NCBI GenBank assembly: GCA_002333125.1
Contig: DDBM01000149.1
Location: 11,793-18,165 of the forward strand
Length of the DNA: 6,373 nt
Source: Moraxellaceae bacterium UBA2032
GTDB lineage: Bacteria; Pseudomonadota; Gammaproteobacteria; Pseudomonadales; Moraxellaceae
Reading direction: 5' to 3'
Shown here: one piece after another, positions 1-5,608 of the stretch
Layout of the letters: each line of letters starts with the position of its first letter
Numbering within the stretch: the stretch's first letter is position 1
The notes under the pieces: generated by a model
The model's database searches: none
The model's input: the letters and a program-made list of their open reading frames with translations, nothing else
Told to the model about the DNA's origin: nothing
Program-made: the position numbers and the translations under genes

Positions 1-357
1 GCGATTCGTATTGGCAATCCACAATCGTGGGATAAAGCATGGGCATTACAAACCGAGTCAGGTGGTTGGTTTGACGAATTGAGTGATGAAGATATTTTAA
101 AAGCACAGCGTTTATTAGCCATGAGTGAAGGTATTTTTTGTGAACCTGCCTCGGCTGCCTCGTTGGGTGGTGCTATGCGCGATATTTTAAGTGGTAAAAT
201 TCCTGAAGGCTCTAAAATTGTGTGTACCTTAACAGGTAATGGTTTAAAAGACCCAGACACCGCGATTCAGCAATGTACAAGCACAGCACAGTTAGTCACG
301 ATTGATGCAACACTCAATCAAGTGCGTGATAGCATTTTAAAGTCGATGGGCGTTTAA
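1..357 (+). CDS. thrC: Threonine synthase, C-terminal part (5' end outside window)
   Basis: The open frame runs from base 1 and ends at TAA 355-357, giving the last 118 residues. Threonine synthase is a cytosolic PLP enzyme that converts O-phosphohomoserine to threonine and phosphate, the last step of threonine synthesis. The visible part starts with AIRIGNPQSW, followed by SGGWFDELSDEDILKAQRLL, then SEGIFCEPASAASLGG (a PLP-enzyme segment typical of this family) and LTGNGLKDPDTA near the C-terminus. This pattern fits the shorter form of threonine synthase (about 350 aa, as in Bacillus and many proteobacteria) rather than the longer E. coli type. The catalytic PLP lysine would lie upstream of the window. 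A strong terminator follows 26 nt after the stop codon. The identification rests on remembered family motifs, and I am confident in it. Confidence 0.93.
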   Translation, partial: AIRIGNPQSWDKAWALQTESGGWFDELSDEDILKAQRLLAMSEGIFCEPASAASLGGAMRDILSGKIPEGSKIVCTLTGNGLKDPDTAIQQCTSTAQLVTIDATLNQVRDSILKSMGV

Positions 358-383
358 TTAGACCTAACATTTGATGTTGATAG

Positions 384-420
384 AGCCTCACAAGCCTGCT
401 TGTGGGGCTTTTTTCTTTTT
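384..420 (+). terminator. Rho-independent terminator after thrC
   Basis: Bases 384-394 (AGCCTCACAAG) pair with 399-409 (CTTGTGGGGCT) in an 11-bp stem containing one G-U pair, closed by the 4-nt loop CCTG. The stem is followed directly by a T-tract (410-414, one C, then 416-420). This is a textbook intrinsic terminator for the thrC transcript. It works in the + direction only, because the other side has no T-run. It is odd in ending just 12 nt before the recJ start codon, so recJ needs read-through or a promoter that I cannot see. Confidence 0.9.
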
Positions 421-432
421 TATGGATTTGTT

Positions 433-2163
433 ATGCCCAAACTCTTAAAAACACGTCTTGTGCCTGTGATTCCTCCTGCATTACAAAGTTTGCATCCTGT
501 TTTGGCGCGTGTGTATGCCGCACGTGGTGTACAAAGCACCGAGCAAATACAACATAAACTTAAACATTTAGCCACCGCGCAGCAATTACATGGCATGACG
601 GCGGCCTTAGATTTATTAACAACCGCCTTGCAACAACAGCAACGCATTGTGATTGTGGGGGATTTTGATGCCGATGGTGCAACCAGTACCGCATTAAGTG
701 TTTTGGCATTACGTGCAATGGGCGCAAAATATGTTGATTATTTAGTGCCAAATCGTTTTAAGTTTGGTTACGGTTTAACCCCCGAAATTGTAGATGTCGC
801 CTTAGCTGACAAAAATCCTCAGCTTATTATGACGGTGGACAACGGCATTTCGAGCCGTGAAGGAGTAGAACGCGCCAAGCAAGCAGGCGTTAAAGTCTTA
901 ATTACCGACCATCATTTAACGGGTAAAACTTTGCCCGATGCCGATGCCATTATTAACCCTAATCAACCTGATTGTCATTTCCCTAGCAAAAATTTGGCAG
1001 GGGTTGGCGTTGCCTTTTATTTAATGGCTGCCTTGTGTACGCATCTAAAAAATTTGGGCTGGTTTGCCAATAAGCCTATACCTAACATGGCTGATTTTTT
1101 GGATTTGGTGGCTTTGGGGACGGTGGCCGATGTGGTGCAACTAGACTACAACAACCGTATTTTGGTGGCACAAGGTTTAGAACGTATTAGAGCAGGGCAA
1201 TGTAGAGCAGGCATTAAAGCCTTGTTAGCAGTGGCCAAACGCGACTTAGCCAGTTTGCAAGCCGAAGATTTAGCCTTTGCCATTGCGCCACGCTTAAATG
1301 CCGCAGGGCGTTTAGATGATATGTCTCAAGGTATTGAATGTTTGTTAACTACATCGACCCAAGAAGCGCAATTCATGGCGCAAGCCTTAGATGAGCTAAA
1401 TATTGAGCGCAGGCATATTGAAGGCGACATGCAAGACCAAGCACTAGCAGCCTTGCAGGCCTTAGATTGGACAGAAGAAAATTTGCCTTCGGCTTTGGTG
1501 TTATTTAATCCTGAGTGGCATCAAGGCGTGATTGGCATTGTAGCAGGTCGTTTAAAAGAAAAGTTTCATCGCCCAAGTATTGTGTTTGCACCTGTTGACG
1601 AAAGCAGTGATTTTATTAAAGGCTCGGCGCGTTCGATTGCAGGGATTCATATTCGTGATGCGATTGAGTTGGTCACGGTGCGTCATGTAGGTTTGGTGAC
1701 GCATTTTGGCGGCCATGCGATGGCCGCAGGCATGACAATTCCTCGGGCTAACTTTGTTGCATTTCAACAGGCTTTTTTGCAAGTAATAGATGAAATAGCC
1801 ACAGAAGAGCATCTAACAGCTGCGATAGTCACCGATGGTGAGCTTGCCGCAACAGAGATTAACCTTGAATTGGCGCAGTTGTTACGTAACAGTGGCCCTT
1901 GGGGTCAGGCATTTTTAGAGCCGTTGTTTGTGGGTGAATTTGCTTTAAATGATTTTAATGTACTCAAAGAAAAACACCTTAAATTTAAATTAGCACATCC
2001 TTTAACGGGTGACGATTTAGAAGCAATTGCCTTTAATGTAGATATGAAAACATGGTCAAATCAAACTCAAAGGCTGTTATTAGCGTATCGTTTAGATGTA
2101 AATACCTTTAGAGGCACAAGTCGTTTGCAGCTTAAAGTAGAGTATTGGCGGATAGTTGAGTAA
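433..2163 (+). CDS. recJ: Single-stranded-DNA-specific 5'-3' exonuclease RecJ
   Basis: A complete 576-aa protein, close to the 577 aa of E. coli RecJ. RecJ degrades single-stranded DNA 5' to 3' in the cytosol during RecF-pathway recombination, mismatch repair and base excision repair. The DHH-family metal-binding motifs are all present: DFDADGATST (residues 77-86), TVDNGIS with Asp136, TDHH (Asp159-His160-His161) and LGTVADVV with Asp233. APRLNAAGRLDD follows at 285-296. The DHHA1 part carries FGGHAMAAG (425-433), and a C-terminal OB-like region completes the protein. I chose ATG 433 because the E. coli-like N-terminus (MPKLLKTRL) begins there. The 11 upstream in-frame codons from TTG 400 lie in the terminator and do not look like protein. 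The ribosome site is weak (GGA 424-426). No key residue is missing. Confidence 0.97.
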   Translation: MPKLLKTRLVPVIPPALQSLHPVLARVYAARGVQSTEQIQHKLKHLATAQQLHGMTAALDLLTTALQQQQRIVIVGDFDADGATSTALSVLALRAMGAKYVDYLVPNRFKFGYGLTPEIVDVALADKNPQLIMTVDNGISSREGVERAKQAGVKVLITDHHLTGKTLPDADAIINPNQPDCHFPSKNLAGVGVAFYLMAALCTHLKNLGWFANKPIPNMADFLDLVALGTVADVVQLDYNNRILVAQGLERIRAGQCRAGIKALLAVAKRDLASLQAEDLAFAIAPRLNAAGRLDDMSQGIECLLTTSTQEAQFMAQALDELNIERRHIEGDMQDQALAALQALDWTEENLPSALVLFNPEWHQGVIGIVAGRLKEKFHRPSIVFAPVDESSDFIKGSARSIAGIHIRDAIELVTVRHVGLVTHFGGHAMAAGMTIPRANFVAFQQAFLQVIDEIATEEHLTAAIVTDGELAATEINLELAQLLRNSGPWGQAFLEPLFVGEFALNDFNVLKEKHLKFKLAHPLTGDDLEAIAFNVDMKTWSNQTQRLLLAYRLDVNTFRGTSRLQLKVEYWRIVE

Positions 2164-2275
2164 GGTTGGCCTATCACTTTATTTTATGAGTGGTACTATA
2201 GATGTTGCCGTTGTGCGTACAATATGACACTATTAACTACAATAATACCATTCCTCAGAATTAAGTTAAATTTTT

Positions 2276-2363
2276 GTAGCCTGTATGGAGCGTAGCAAAA
2301 TACAGGAAAAACAACGTGTTAAGGCGAGTAATCCCGTGTTGCGTTGCACTTCACACGAGCTAC
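2276..2363. repeat. Short palindromic intergenic repeat element (about 88 bp)
   Basis: The element is bounded by GTAGC (2276-2280) and its inverse GCTAC (2359-2363). It holds two hairpins. In the first, CCTGTAT (2280-2286) pairs with ATACAGG (2300-2306); its loop contains another GTAGC (2292-2296). In the second, CGTGT (2335-2339) pairs with ACACG (2353-2357), extended by a C-G pair beyond one mismatch. This is the build of a non-coding REP/MITE-like element. It resembles in style dispersed intergenic palindromes of other proteobacteria, but I cannot assign a family. It lies between recJ and the toxin-antitoxin genes and has no T-run, so it is not an obvious recJ terminator. No protein is encoded. 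Confidence 0.55.
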
Positions 2364-2366
2364 CCA

Positions 2367-2394
2367 TGATAACTTATTTTACAGATTGTTATCA
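2367..2394. promoter_or_regulatory. Candidate autoregulatory operator of the toxin-antitoxin genes
   Basis: A perfect 7-bp inverted repeat, TGATAAC (2367-2373) and GTTATCA (2388-2394), has its half-sites 21 bp apart, which is two helical turns. It ends 18 nt before the antitoxin ATG. Ribbon-helix-helix antitoxins commonly bind such paired half-sites and repress their own promoter, so this is the natural operator candidate. A possible -10 (TATTTT, 2375-2380) sits between the half-sites with a weak -35 (TTCACA, 2350-2355, 19-bp spacer), which would place the promoter under the operator. The inverted repeat is seen directly; its role is inferred. Confidence 0.5.
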
Positions 2395-2412
2395 CTACTA
2401 GAGCTAATCATC

Positions 2413-2697
2413 ATGGCAACAACTAATATCAATATCCGTACCGATAGCGACATCAAAGCACAGGCACAAGCGATTTTTGCTTCGTTAGGGTTAGATATGA
2501 CTACCGCAGTCAATTTGTTTTTGCGTCAAACCGTGCGTCAAAATGATTTACCTTTTGTGCTGACTAACTTGCCCCAAAACAAGCCTGTTCAAGCTCAGCC
2601 TGCCTCCCGAGAGCAAATGTTTGGTTTGTTGCGTGACCAATATCAAATGTCAGCCGATTTTGATGCAGCACTTGATGATTTTAAGGATTATATGTGA
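2413..2697 (+). CDS. Antitoxin with RelB/DinJ-like DNA-binding domain, paired with a PIN toxin
   Basis: A 94-aa protein. Residues 3-49 (TNINIRTDSDIKAQAQAIFASLGL...LPFVL) match the ribbon-helix-helix pattern of RelB/DinJ antitoxins, which dimerise, bind the operator and neutralise a toxin. Residues 66-94 form a different kind of tail, with MFGLLRDQYQMSADFDAAL and an ending DDFKDYM. To my memory this resembles the toxin-masking tails of Phd-like or DUF2281 antitoxins that partner PIN toxins. I chose ATG 2413 because the domain begins there and AGAG (2400-2403) can serve as a weak ribosome site; upstream in-frame codons run through the operator. The stop TGA 2695-2697 overlaps the toxin ATG by one base. 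RelB/DinJ proteins usually pair with RelE/YafQ RNases, so this pairing is unusual. The toxin-antitoxin assignment is firm; the tail homology is less so. Confidence 0.85.
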   Translation: MATTNINIRTDSDIKAQAQAIFASLGLDMTTAVNLFLRQTVRQNDLPFVLTNLPQNKPVQAQPASREQMFGLLRDQYQMSADFDAALDDFKDYM

Positions 2698-3083
2698 TGA
2701 GGTTGTTGCTTGACACGCATACGGCTCTTTGGTTGTTTAATCAGCATGAGTATTTGTCTGCCAATGTCAAAGCGTTGTTGCTTGATGAAAATAACAGCTT
2801 GCACATTAGCATAGCCTCTGTTTGGGAGGTGGCTATTAAACATAGTTTGGGCAAATTGTCAGATTCTAGAGGCGGAGTACAAGCGTTTTTATCCGCTATT
2901 CAACGGTCGCACATTGAGCTTGTTCCTATCTTGGCAAAGCATATTCAAATTATTGAAAATCTGCCGTTTATTCATCGTGACCCCTTTGATAGAGTGCTGA
3001 TTGCAACGGCACAAAGTAACACCATGACGATTCTTACGGCTGATGCCAATATCCAAAAATACGATGTTAAGTGGCAATGGTAA
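2697..3083 (+). CDS. PIN-domain ribonuclease toxin (VapC-like, COG3744 type)
   Basis: A 128-aa PIN-domain protein. PIN toxins are Mg/Mn-dependent RNases that cleave tRNA, rRNA or mRNA when freed from their antitoxin. The expected acidic residues are visible: Asp6 in RLLLDTHTALW, Glu44 in SVWEVAIK, Asp98 in HRDPFDRVLIATA and Asp116 in LTADANI. The DTHTALW start and RDPFDR motif are typical of the COG3744 subgroup. The length is normal and no catalytic residue is missing, so the toxin should be active. I chose ATG 2697, in the TGATG overlap with the antitoxin, over GTG 2694. AAGGA (2683-2687) inside the antitoxin gene gives a good ribosome site 9 nt upstream, which fits translational coupling. 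The RNA target cannot be read from the sequence. Confidence 0.9.
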   Translation: MRLLLDTHTALWLFNQHEYLSANVKALLLDENNSLHISIASVWEVAIKHSLGKLSDSRGGVQAFLSAIQRSHIELVPILAKHIQIIENLPFIHRDPFDRVLIATAQSNTMTILTADANIQKYDVKWQW

Positions 3084-3137
3084 TGCCATAGCCGATATTT
3101 GAGCAAGTTTCTGAAAATATGTAAGGATAGAAAAAAT

Positions 3138-4070
3138 ATGAAAAATTTACTAAGTGTCTTTTTACTGTGTGCCGCGAGCGTGAGTTATGCAGGATTTGAT
3201 GAGGGAGCAATGGCGTATAAAAAAGGCGATTATCAAACTGCTTTAAAAGAGTTTAAAGAAGCGGCAGAGCAGGGAGAAGCTTTGGCTCAATTTGGTTTAG
3301 GATTTATGTATTATAAGGGCGATGGTGTATTGCAAGATTATACAGAAGCAGCTAGTTGGTATTTAAAAGCTGCTGAGCAAGGGGATGCGATGGCACAGTC
3401 ATTTTTAGGGTTTATGTATGCCAATGGGAAAGGCGTTCCACAAGACGATGAACAGGCAGTGAGTTGGTGGTTTAAAGCAGCCGAGCAAGGCCATGCGGAA
3501 GCTCAATTTAGTTTAGGGCAAATGTATCGTAACGGTGAGGGCGTACCCAAAGATAATGAACAGGCAGCTAGTTGGTATTTAAAAGCTGCTGAGCAAGGTC
3601 ATGCGTCTGCGCAATTTAATTTAGGGTTGATGTATAGCAATGGGCGAGGTGTAGCACAAGATTATGCACAGGCCATGAGTTGGTATTTAAAAGCTGCGGA
3701 GCAAGGCGAAGCGTCTGCGCAATTTAATTTAGGACTGATGTATGAGAAAGGACGAGGCGTACCACAAGATGATGGCCAAGCTGTTGTTTGGTACAAAAAA
3801 GCAGCTGAGCAAAGTCATGCAATTGCACAATATAATTTAGGGGTGATGTATGCCAAAGGTGTAGGTATGCCGCAAAACGATAAACTAGCCTATATTTTGT
3901 TTAATCTAGCTGCAAGTAAAGGCGATGATAATGCAATAAAAAATCGGGACATTATGTTAAAAATGCTTACTCCTGCTGAACGCGCTGACGCACAACGTAT
4001 TTCTACTCGTTTATATAATTCCAAAAATTTTGCTGTTGAGTTAAGAAGATTGCTTAACTCACAGAAATAA
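3138..4070 (+). CDS. Exported Sel1-repeat protein, first paralogue
   Basis: A 310-aa protein. Residues 1-18 form a signal peptide (Lys2, hydrophobic core LLSVFLLCAA, SYA before the predicted cut at 18/19). Cys11 does not sit in a proper lipobox, so a soluble periplasmic or secreted protein is more likely than a lipoprotein. Residues 32-247 are six 36-residue Sel1 (TPR-like) repeats with the pattern A..WY.KAAEQG.A.AQF.LG.MY..G.GVPQD. A degenerate seventh repeat (about 248-273) and a C-terminal helix region follow (TPAERADAQRISTRLY...LLNSQK). Sel1 solenoids bind proteins; many are envelope or host-contact factors, but no partner is evident here. ATG 3138 is chosen because TAAGGA (3122-3127) precedes it by 10 nt and the signal peptide starts there; the upstream TTG extension would bury the signal peptide. 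It lies 54 nt after the toxin gene with no clear promoter between, so read-through from the TA operon is possible. Confidence 0.92.
   Translation: MKNLLSVFLLCAASVSYAGFDEGAMAYKKGDYQTALKEFKEAAEQGEALAQFGLGFMYYKGDGVLQDYTEAASWYLKAAEQGDAMAQSFLGFMYANGKGVPQDDEQAVSWWFKAAEQGHAEAQFSLGQMYRNGEGVPKDNEQAASWYLKAAEQGHASAQFNLGLMYSNGRGVAQDYAQAMSWYLKAAEQGEASAQFNLGLMYEKGRGVPQDDGQAVVWYKKAAEQSHAIAQYNLGVMYAKGVGMPQNDKLAYILFNLAASKGDDNAIKNRDIMLKMLTPAERADAQRISTRLYNSKNFAVELRRLLNSQK
3231..3878 (+). repeat. Sel1 repeat array of the first paralogue, 6 x 108 bp
   Basis: Six in-phase 108-bp units encode the 36-residue Sel1 repeats. Most units have diverged, but some stretches are identical. A 35-nt run (3348-3382) recurs exactly at 3564-3598, two units away, and a 23-nt run (3603-3625) recurs at 3711-3733, one unit away. 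Such tracts suggest recent exchange or conversion between units and make unit-number change by slippage plausible. Confidence 0.85.
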
Positions 4071-4091
4071 ACTTTTTAGTGGAGAATATTT

Positions 4092-4460
4092 GTGAAAACG
4101 GAAACAAGAAAATTTCAAGCAAGCACTCATTACAATGATTGGCATGGGACGATGTCAGCAGATGATATGGATGTAAAAAATATTCATCAGTATTTTAAAA
4201 ACATCATAAATGATGAGTATATTATCGGTGTAGAAGCTTCTATTTACTACTTTCCCGAAGTAAGTGTGACCATTTACACAACAAATGAATCTTTATTTAA
4301 TGAAGATGGAAGTATGAAAAGTAAAAAGTATCCTGTATTGAAAGAGTATAAAAAAGATATGCCTATTGAGGCATTTTTAAAGCTTTTTAAGCAATTTAAT
4401 TTTAAATTTTCACCTAAAAATCAACTAAAAACAAGAAAAATTAAGGTGACTAAAGCGTAA
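4092..4460 (+). CDS. Small protein of unknown function between two Sel1 genes
   Basis: A 122-aa protein that I cannot assign to a named family. It starts at GTG 4092, supported by GGAG (4081-4084) 7 nt upstream, and lies 21 nt after the first Sel1 gene, so the two are probably co-transcribed. It has no signal peptide or membrane segment and looks cytosolic and mixed alpha/beta. It opens with ETRKFQASTHYNDWHGT, continues through a strand-like GVEASIYYFPEVSVTIYT and a helix-like PIEAFLKLFKQFNFKF, and ends in a basic tail (KTRKIKVTKA). I vaguely recall uncharacterised small proteins with a similar start, which would make it a conserved hypothetical, but I cannot confirm this. By hand count, 83 of the 300 bases 4141-4440 are G or C (28%), well below recJ or the Sel1 genes, which suggests a separate origin. 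Its place between two exported binding proteins might suggest a role with them, but nothing in the sequence shows it. Confidence 0.75.
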   Translation: MKTETRKFQASTHYNDWHGTMSADDMDVKNIHQYFKNIINDEYIIGVEASIYYFPEVSVTIYTTNESLFNEDGSMKSKKYPVLKEYKKDMPIEAFLKLFKQFNFKFSPKNQLKTRKIKVTKA

Positions 4461-4515
4461 GGTGTTGATAAAAATGGATAACAGCAAATGTACGCTTGTT
4501 TTTGGAGGGACAACC

Positions 4516-5469
4516 ATGAAAAATTTATTTTGTGCTGTTTTGATTTTTGTAGCCAGTTTGAGTTATGCAGGGTTTGATGAAGGTTTTGAGGCGTATAAAA
4601 AAGGTAATTATACTGTTGCACTAAAAGAGTTTAAACAAGCAGCAGAACAAGGGAATGCCCATGCACAATTTGGTATAGGACTTATGTACGATAGGGGAGA
4701 AGGTCTACCGCAAGATTATAAACAGGCCGTTGAATGGTACACCAAAGCGGCTGAGCAAGGTGATGACTATGCACAATATAGTTTAGGGGGTATGTATGCC
4801 AATGGGCGAGGAGTGCCACAGAATTATAAACAAGCGGTTGGTTGGTGGCAAAAAGCGGCTGAGCAAGGGCATGCAAGTTCGCAGTTTGGTTTAGGGCTTA
4901 CGTATGACAATGGCGATGGCGTACCTCAAGACTATAAACAAGCCGTTGAATGGTACACCAAAGCGGCTGAGCAAGGGCATCCTATGGCGCAATTTAATCT
5001 AGGCTTGATGTATCGTAATGGTAGGGGTGTATCACAGAATTATACTCAGGCTGCTATATGGCACACAAAATCGGCTGAACAAGGGAGTGCTAAAGCTCAG
5101 CACAGTTTGGGGTATATGTATGAGACTGGACAAGGTGTACCACAAGATTATAAACAGGCTGTTATTTGGTATCAGAAGGCAGCTGAACAAGGGCATTCTA
5201 TCGCTCTATCCCTTTTAGGTATTCTGTATGTTGAGGGTAAAGGCGTACCGCAAAACTATAAAGTGGCTTATATTTTATTGAATTTAGCGGCAAGTCAAGG
5301 TGGTGATTCTGGAGTAATAAATAGTGCAATAGAATTACGAAACAACATATTAAACTCGAAAAAGATAACTCCTACAGACATTGAGGATGCGCAAAGCATC
5401 AGCACTCGCTTGTATAATTCCAAAAACTTTGCAGCTGAATTGCGCGAGTTGTTAAATTCTCAAAAGTAA
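4516..5469 (+). CDS. Exported Sel1-repeat protein, second paralogue
   Basis: A 317-aa protein and a clear paralogue of the Sel1 gene at 3138. The signal peptide (residues 1-18, MKNLFCAVLIFVASLSYA) and the following GFDEG..AYKKG are nearly shared with the first copy. Six 36-residue Sel1 repeats fill residues 32-247 in the same register, with a seventh degenerate unit after them. The spacer that follows is seven residues longer than in the first copy (NNILNSKK region), and the C-terminus DAQSISTRLY...ELLNSQK closes the protein. The predicted product is a periplasmic or secreted solenoid that binds an unknown partner. ATG 4516 is chosen over upstream in-frame starts because GGAGG (4504-4508) sits 7 nt before it, the best ribosome site in the window, and the signal peptide begins there. 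It follows the small gene by 55 nt, and I see no convincing promoter in the gap, so a three-gene transcript is likely. Confidence 0.92.
   Translation: MKNLFCAVLIFVASLSYAGFDEGFEAYKKGNYTVALKEFKQAAEQGNAHAQFGIGLMYDRGEGLPQDYKQAVEWYTKAAEQGDDYAQYSLGGMYANGRGVPQNYKQAVGWWQKAAEQGHASSQFGLGLTYDNGDGVPQDYKQAVEWYTKAAEQGHPMAQFNLGLMYRNGRGVSQNYTQAAIWHTKSAEQGSAKAQHSLGYMYETGQGVPQDYKQAVIWYQKAAEQGHSIALSLLGILYVEGKGVPQNYKVAYILLNLAASQGGDSGVINSAIELRNNILNSKKITPTDIEDAQSISTRLYNSKNFAAELRELLNSQK
4609..5256 (+). repeat. Sel1 repeat array of the second paralogue, 6 x 108 bp
   Basis: Six in-phase 108-bp units. A 35-nt run at 4726-4760 recurs exactly at 4942-4976, two units away. This is the same spacing as the longest identical run in the first paralogue's array, but with a different sequence. 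Unit 3 carries a WW pair in both paralogues, so the unit order was already set before the genes duplicated. Confidence 0.85.
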
Positions 5470-5479
5470 AAAAATACTA

Positions 5480-5526
5480 AAATGCGTGATGAATCGTTAA
5501 ATTAGGTTTAGCTACCTTACGCATTT
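5480..5526. repeat. Inverted repeat after the second Sel1 gene
   Basis: AAATGCGT (5480-5487) and ACGCATTT (5519-5526) form a perfect 8-bp inverted repeat, extendable to 10 bp with one G-T pair, around a 27-nt loop. It begins 10 nt after the Sel1 stop codon. It is followed by CCCC and not by a T-run, so it is not a standard intrinsic terminator. It could be a 3'-end stabilising hairpin, a protein site, or chance. Confidence 0.3.
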
Positions 5527-5542
5527 CCCCATCCCAAAACCC

Positions 5543-5572
5543 TTCGCCTAAACCCCCAAATTCGGGTACAAT
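5543..5572 (+). promoter_or_regulatory. Probable sigma70-type promoter of prfB
   Basis: A good -10 hexamer TACAAT (5567-5572, 5 of 6 to consensus) is preceded at 18 bp by a weak -35 TTCGCC (5543-5548, 3 of 6). Transcription would start near 5579, leaving a leader of about 30 nt before the prfB ATG. The expected position and the good -10 support the call; the poor -35 limits it. Confidence 0.4.
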
Positions 5573-5608
5573 TTGCCTCTTTCTTTTTGAGTAAGCGGTA
5601 AAACCGTC

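Noticed and set aside
400..432. In-frame extension of recJ upstream from TTG 400
   Set aside because: It lies inside the terminator stem and T-tract, has no ribosome site, and the E. coli-like N-terminus starts at ATG 433.
420..751. Minus-strand ORFs of 75 and 63 codons
   Set aside because: They are shadows of recJ with odd Cys- and His-rich or low-complexity content and no ribosome site.
2194..2243. Promoter-like hexamers TACTAT (2194) and TACAAT (2218, 2238) after recJ
   Set aside because: None has a recognisable -35 at 16-19 bp, and such hexamers are expected by chance in AT-rich spacer.
3072..3088. Hairpin TGGCA/TGCCA across the toxin stop codon as terminator
   Set aside because: The stem is only 5 bp and has no T-run after it.
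4465..4496. Possible promoter (TTGATA, 4465-4470) before the second Sel1 gene
   Set aside because: No acceptable -10 lies at the right distance; the best is TACGCT with 3 of 6 matches.
4462..4515. Upstream extension of the second Sel1 gene (starts at 4462 or ATG 4474)
   Set aside because: It would bury the signal peptide, and the strong GGAGG site at 4504-4508 points to ATG 4516.
3231..5256. CRISPR-like or satellite reading of the periodic DNA
   Set aside because: The 108-bp period is in frame and encodes Sel1 repeats; there are no identical short repeats with unique spacers.
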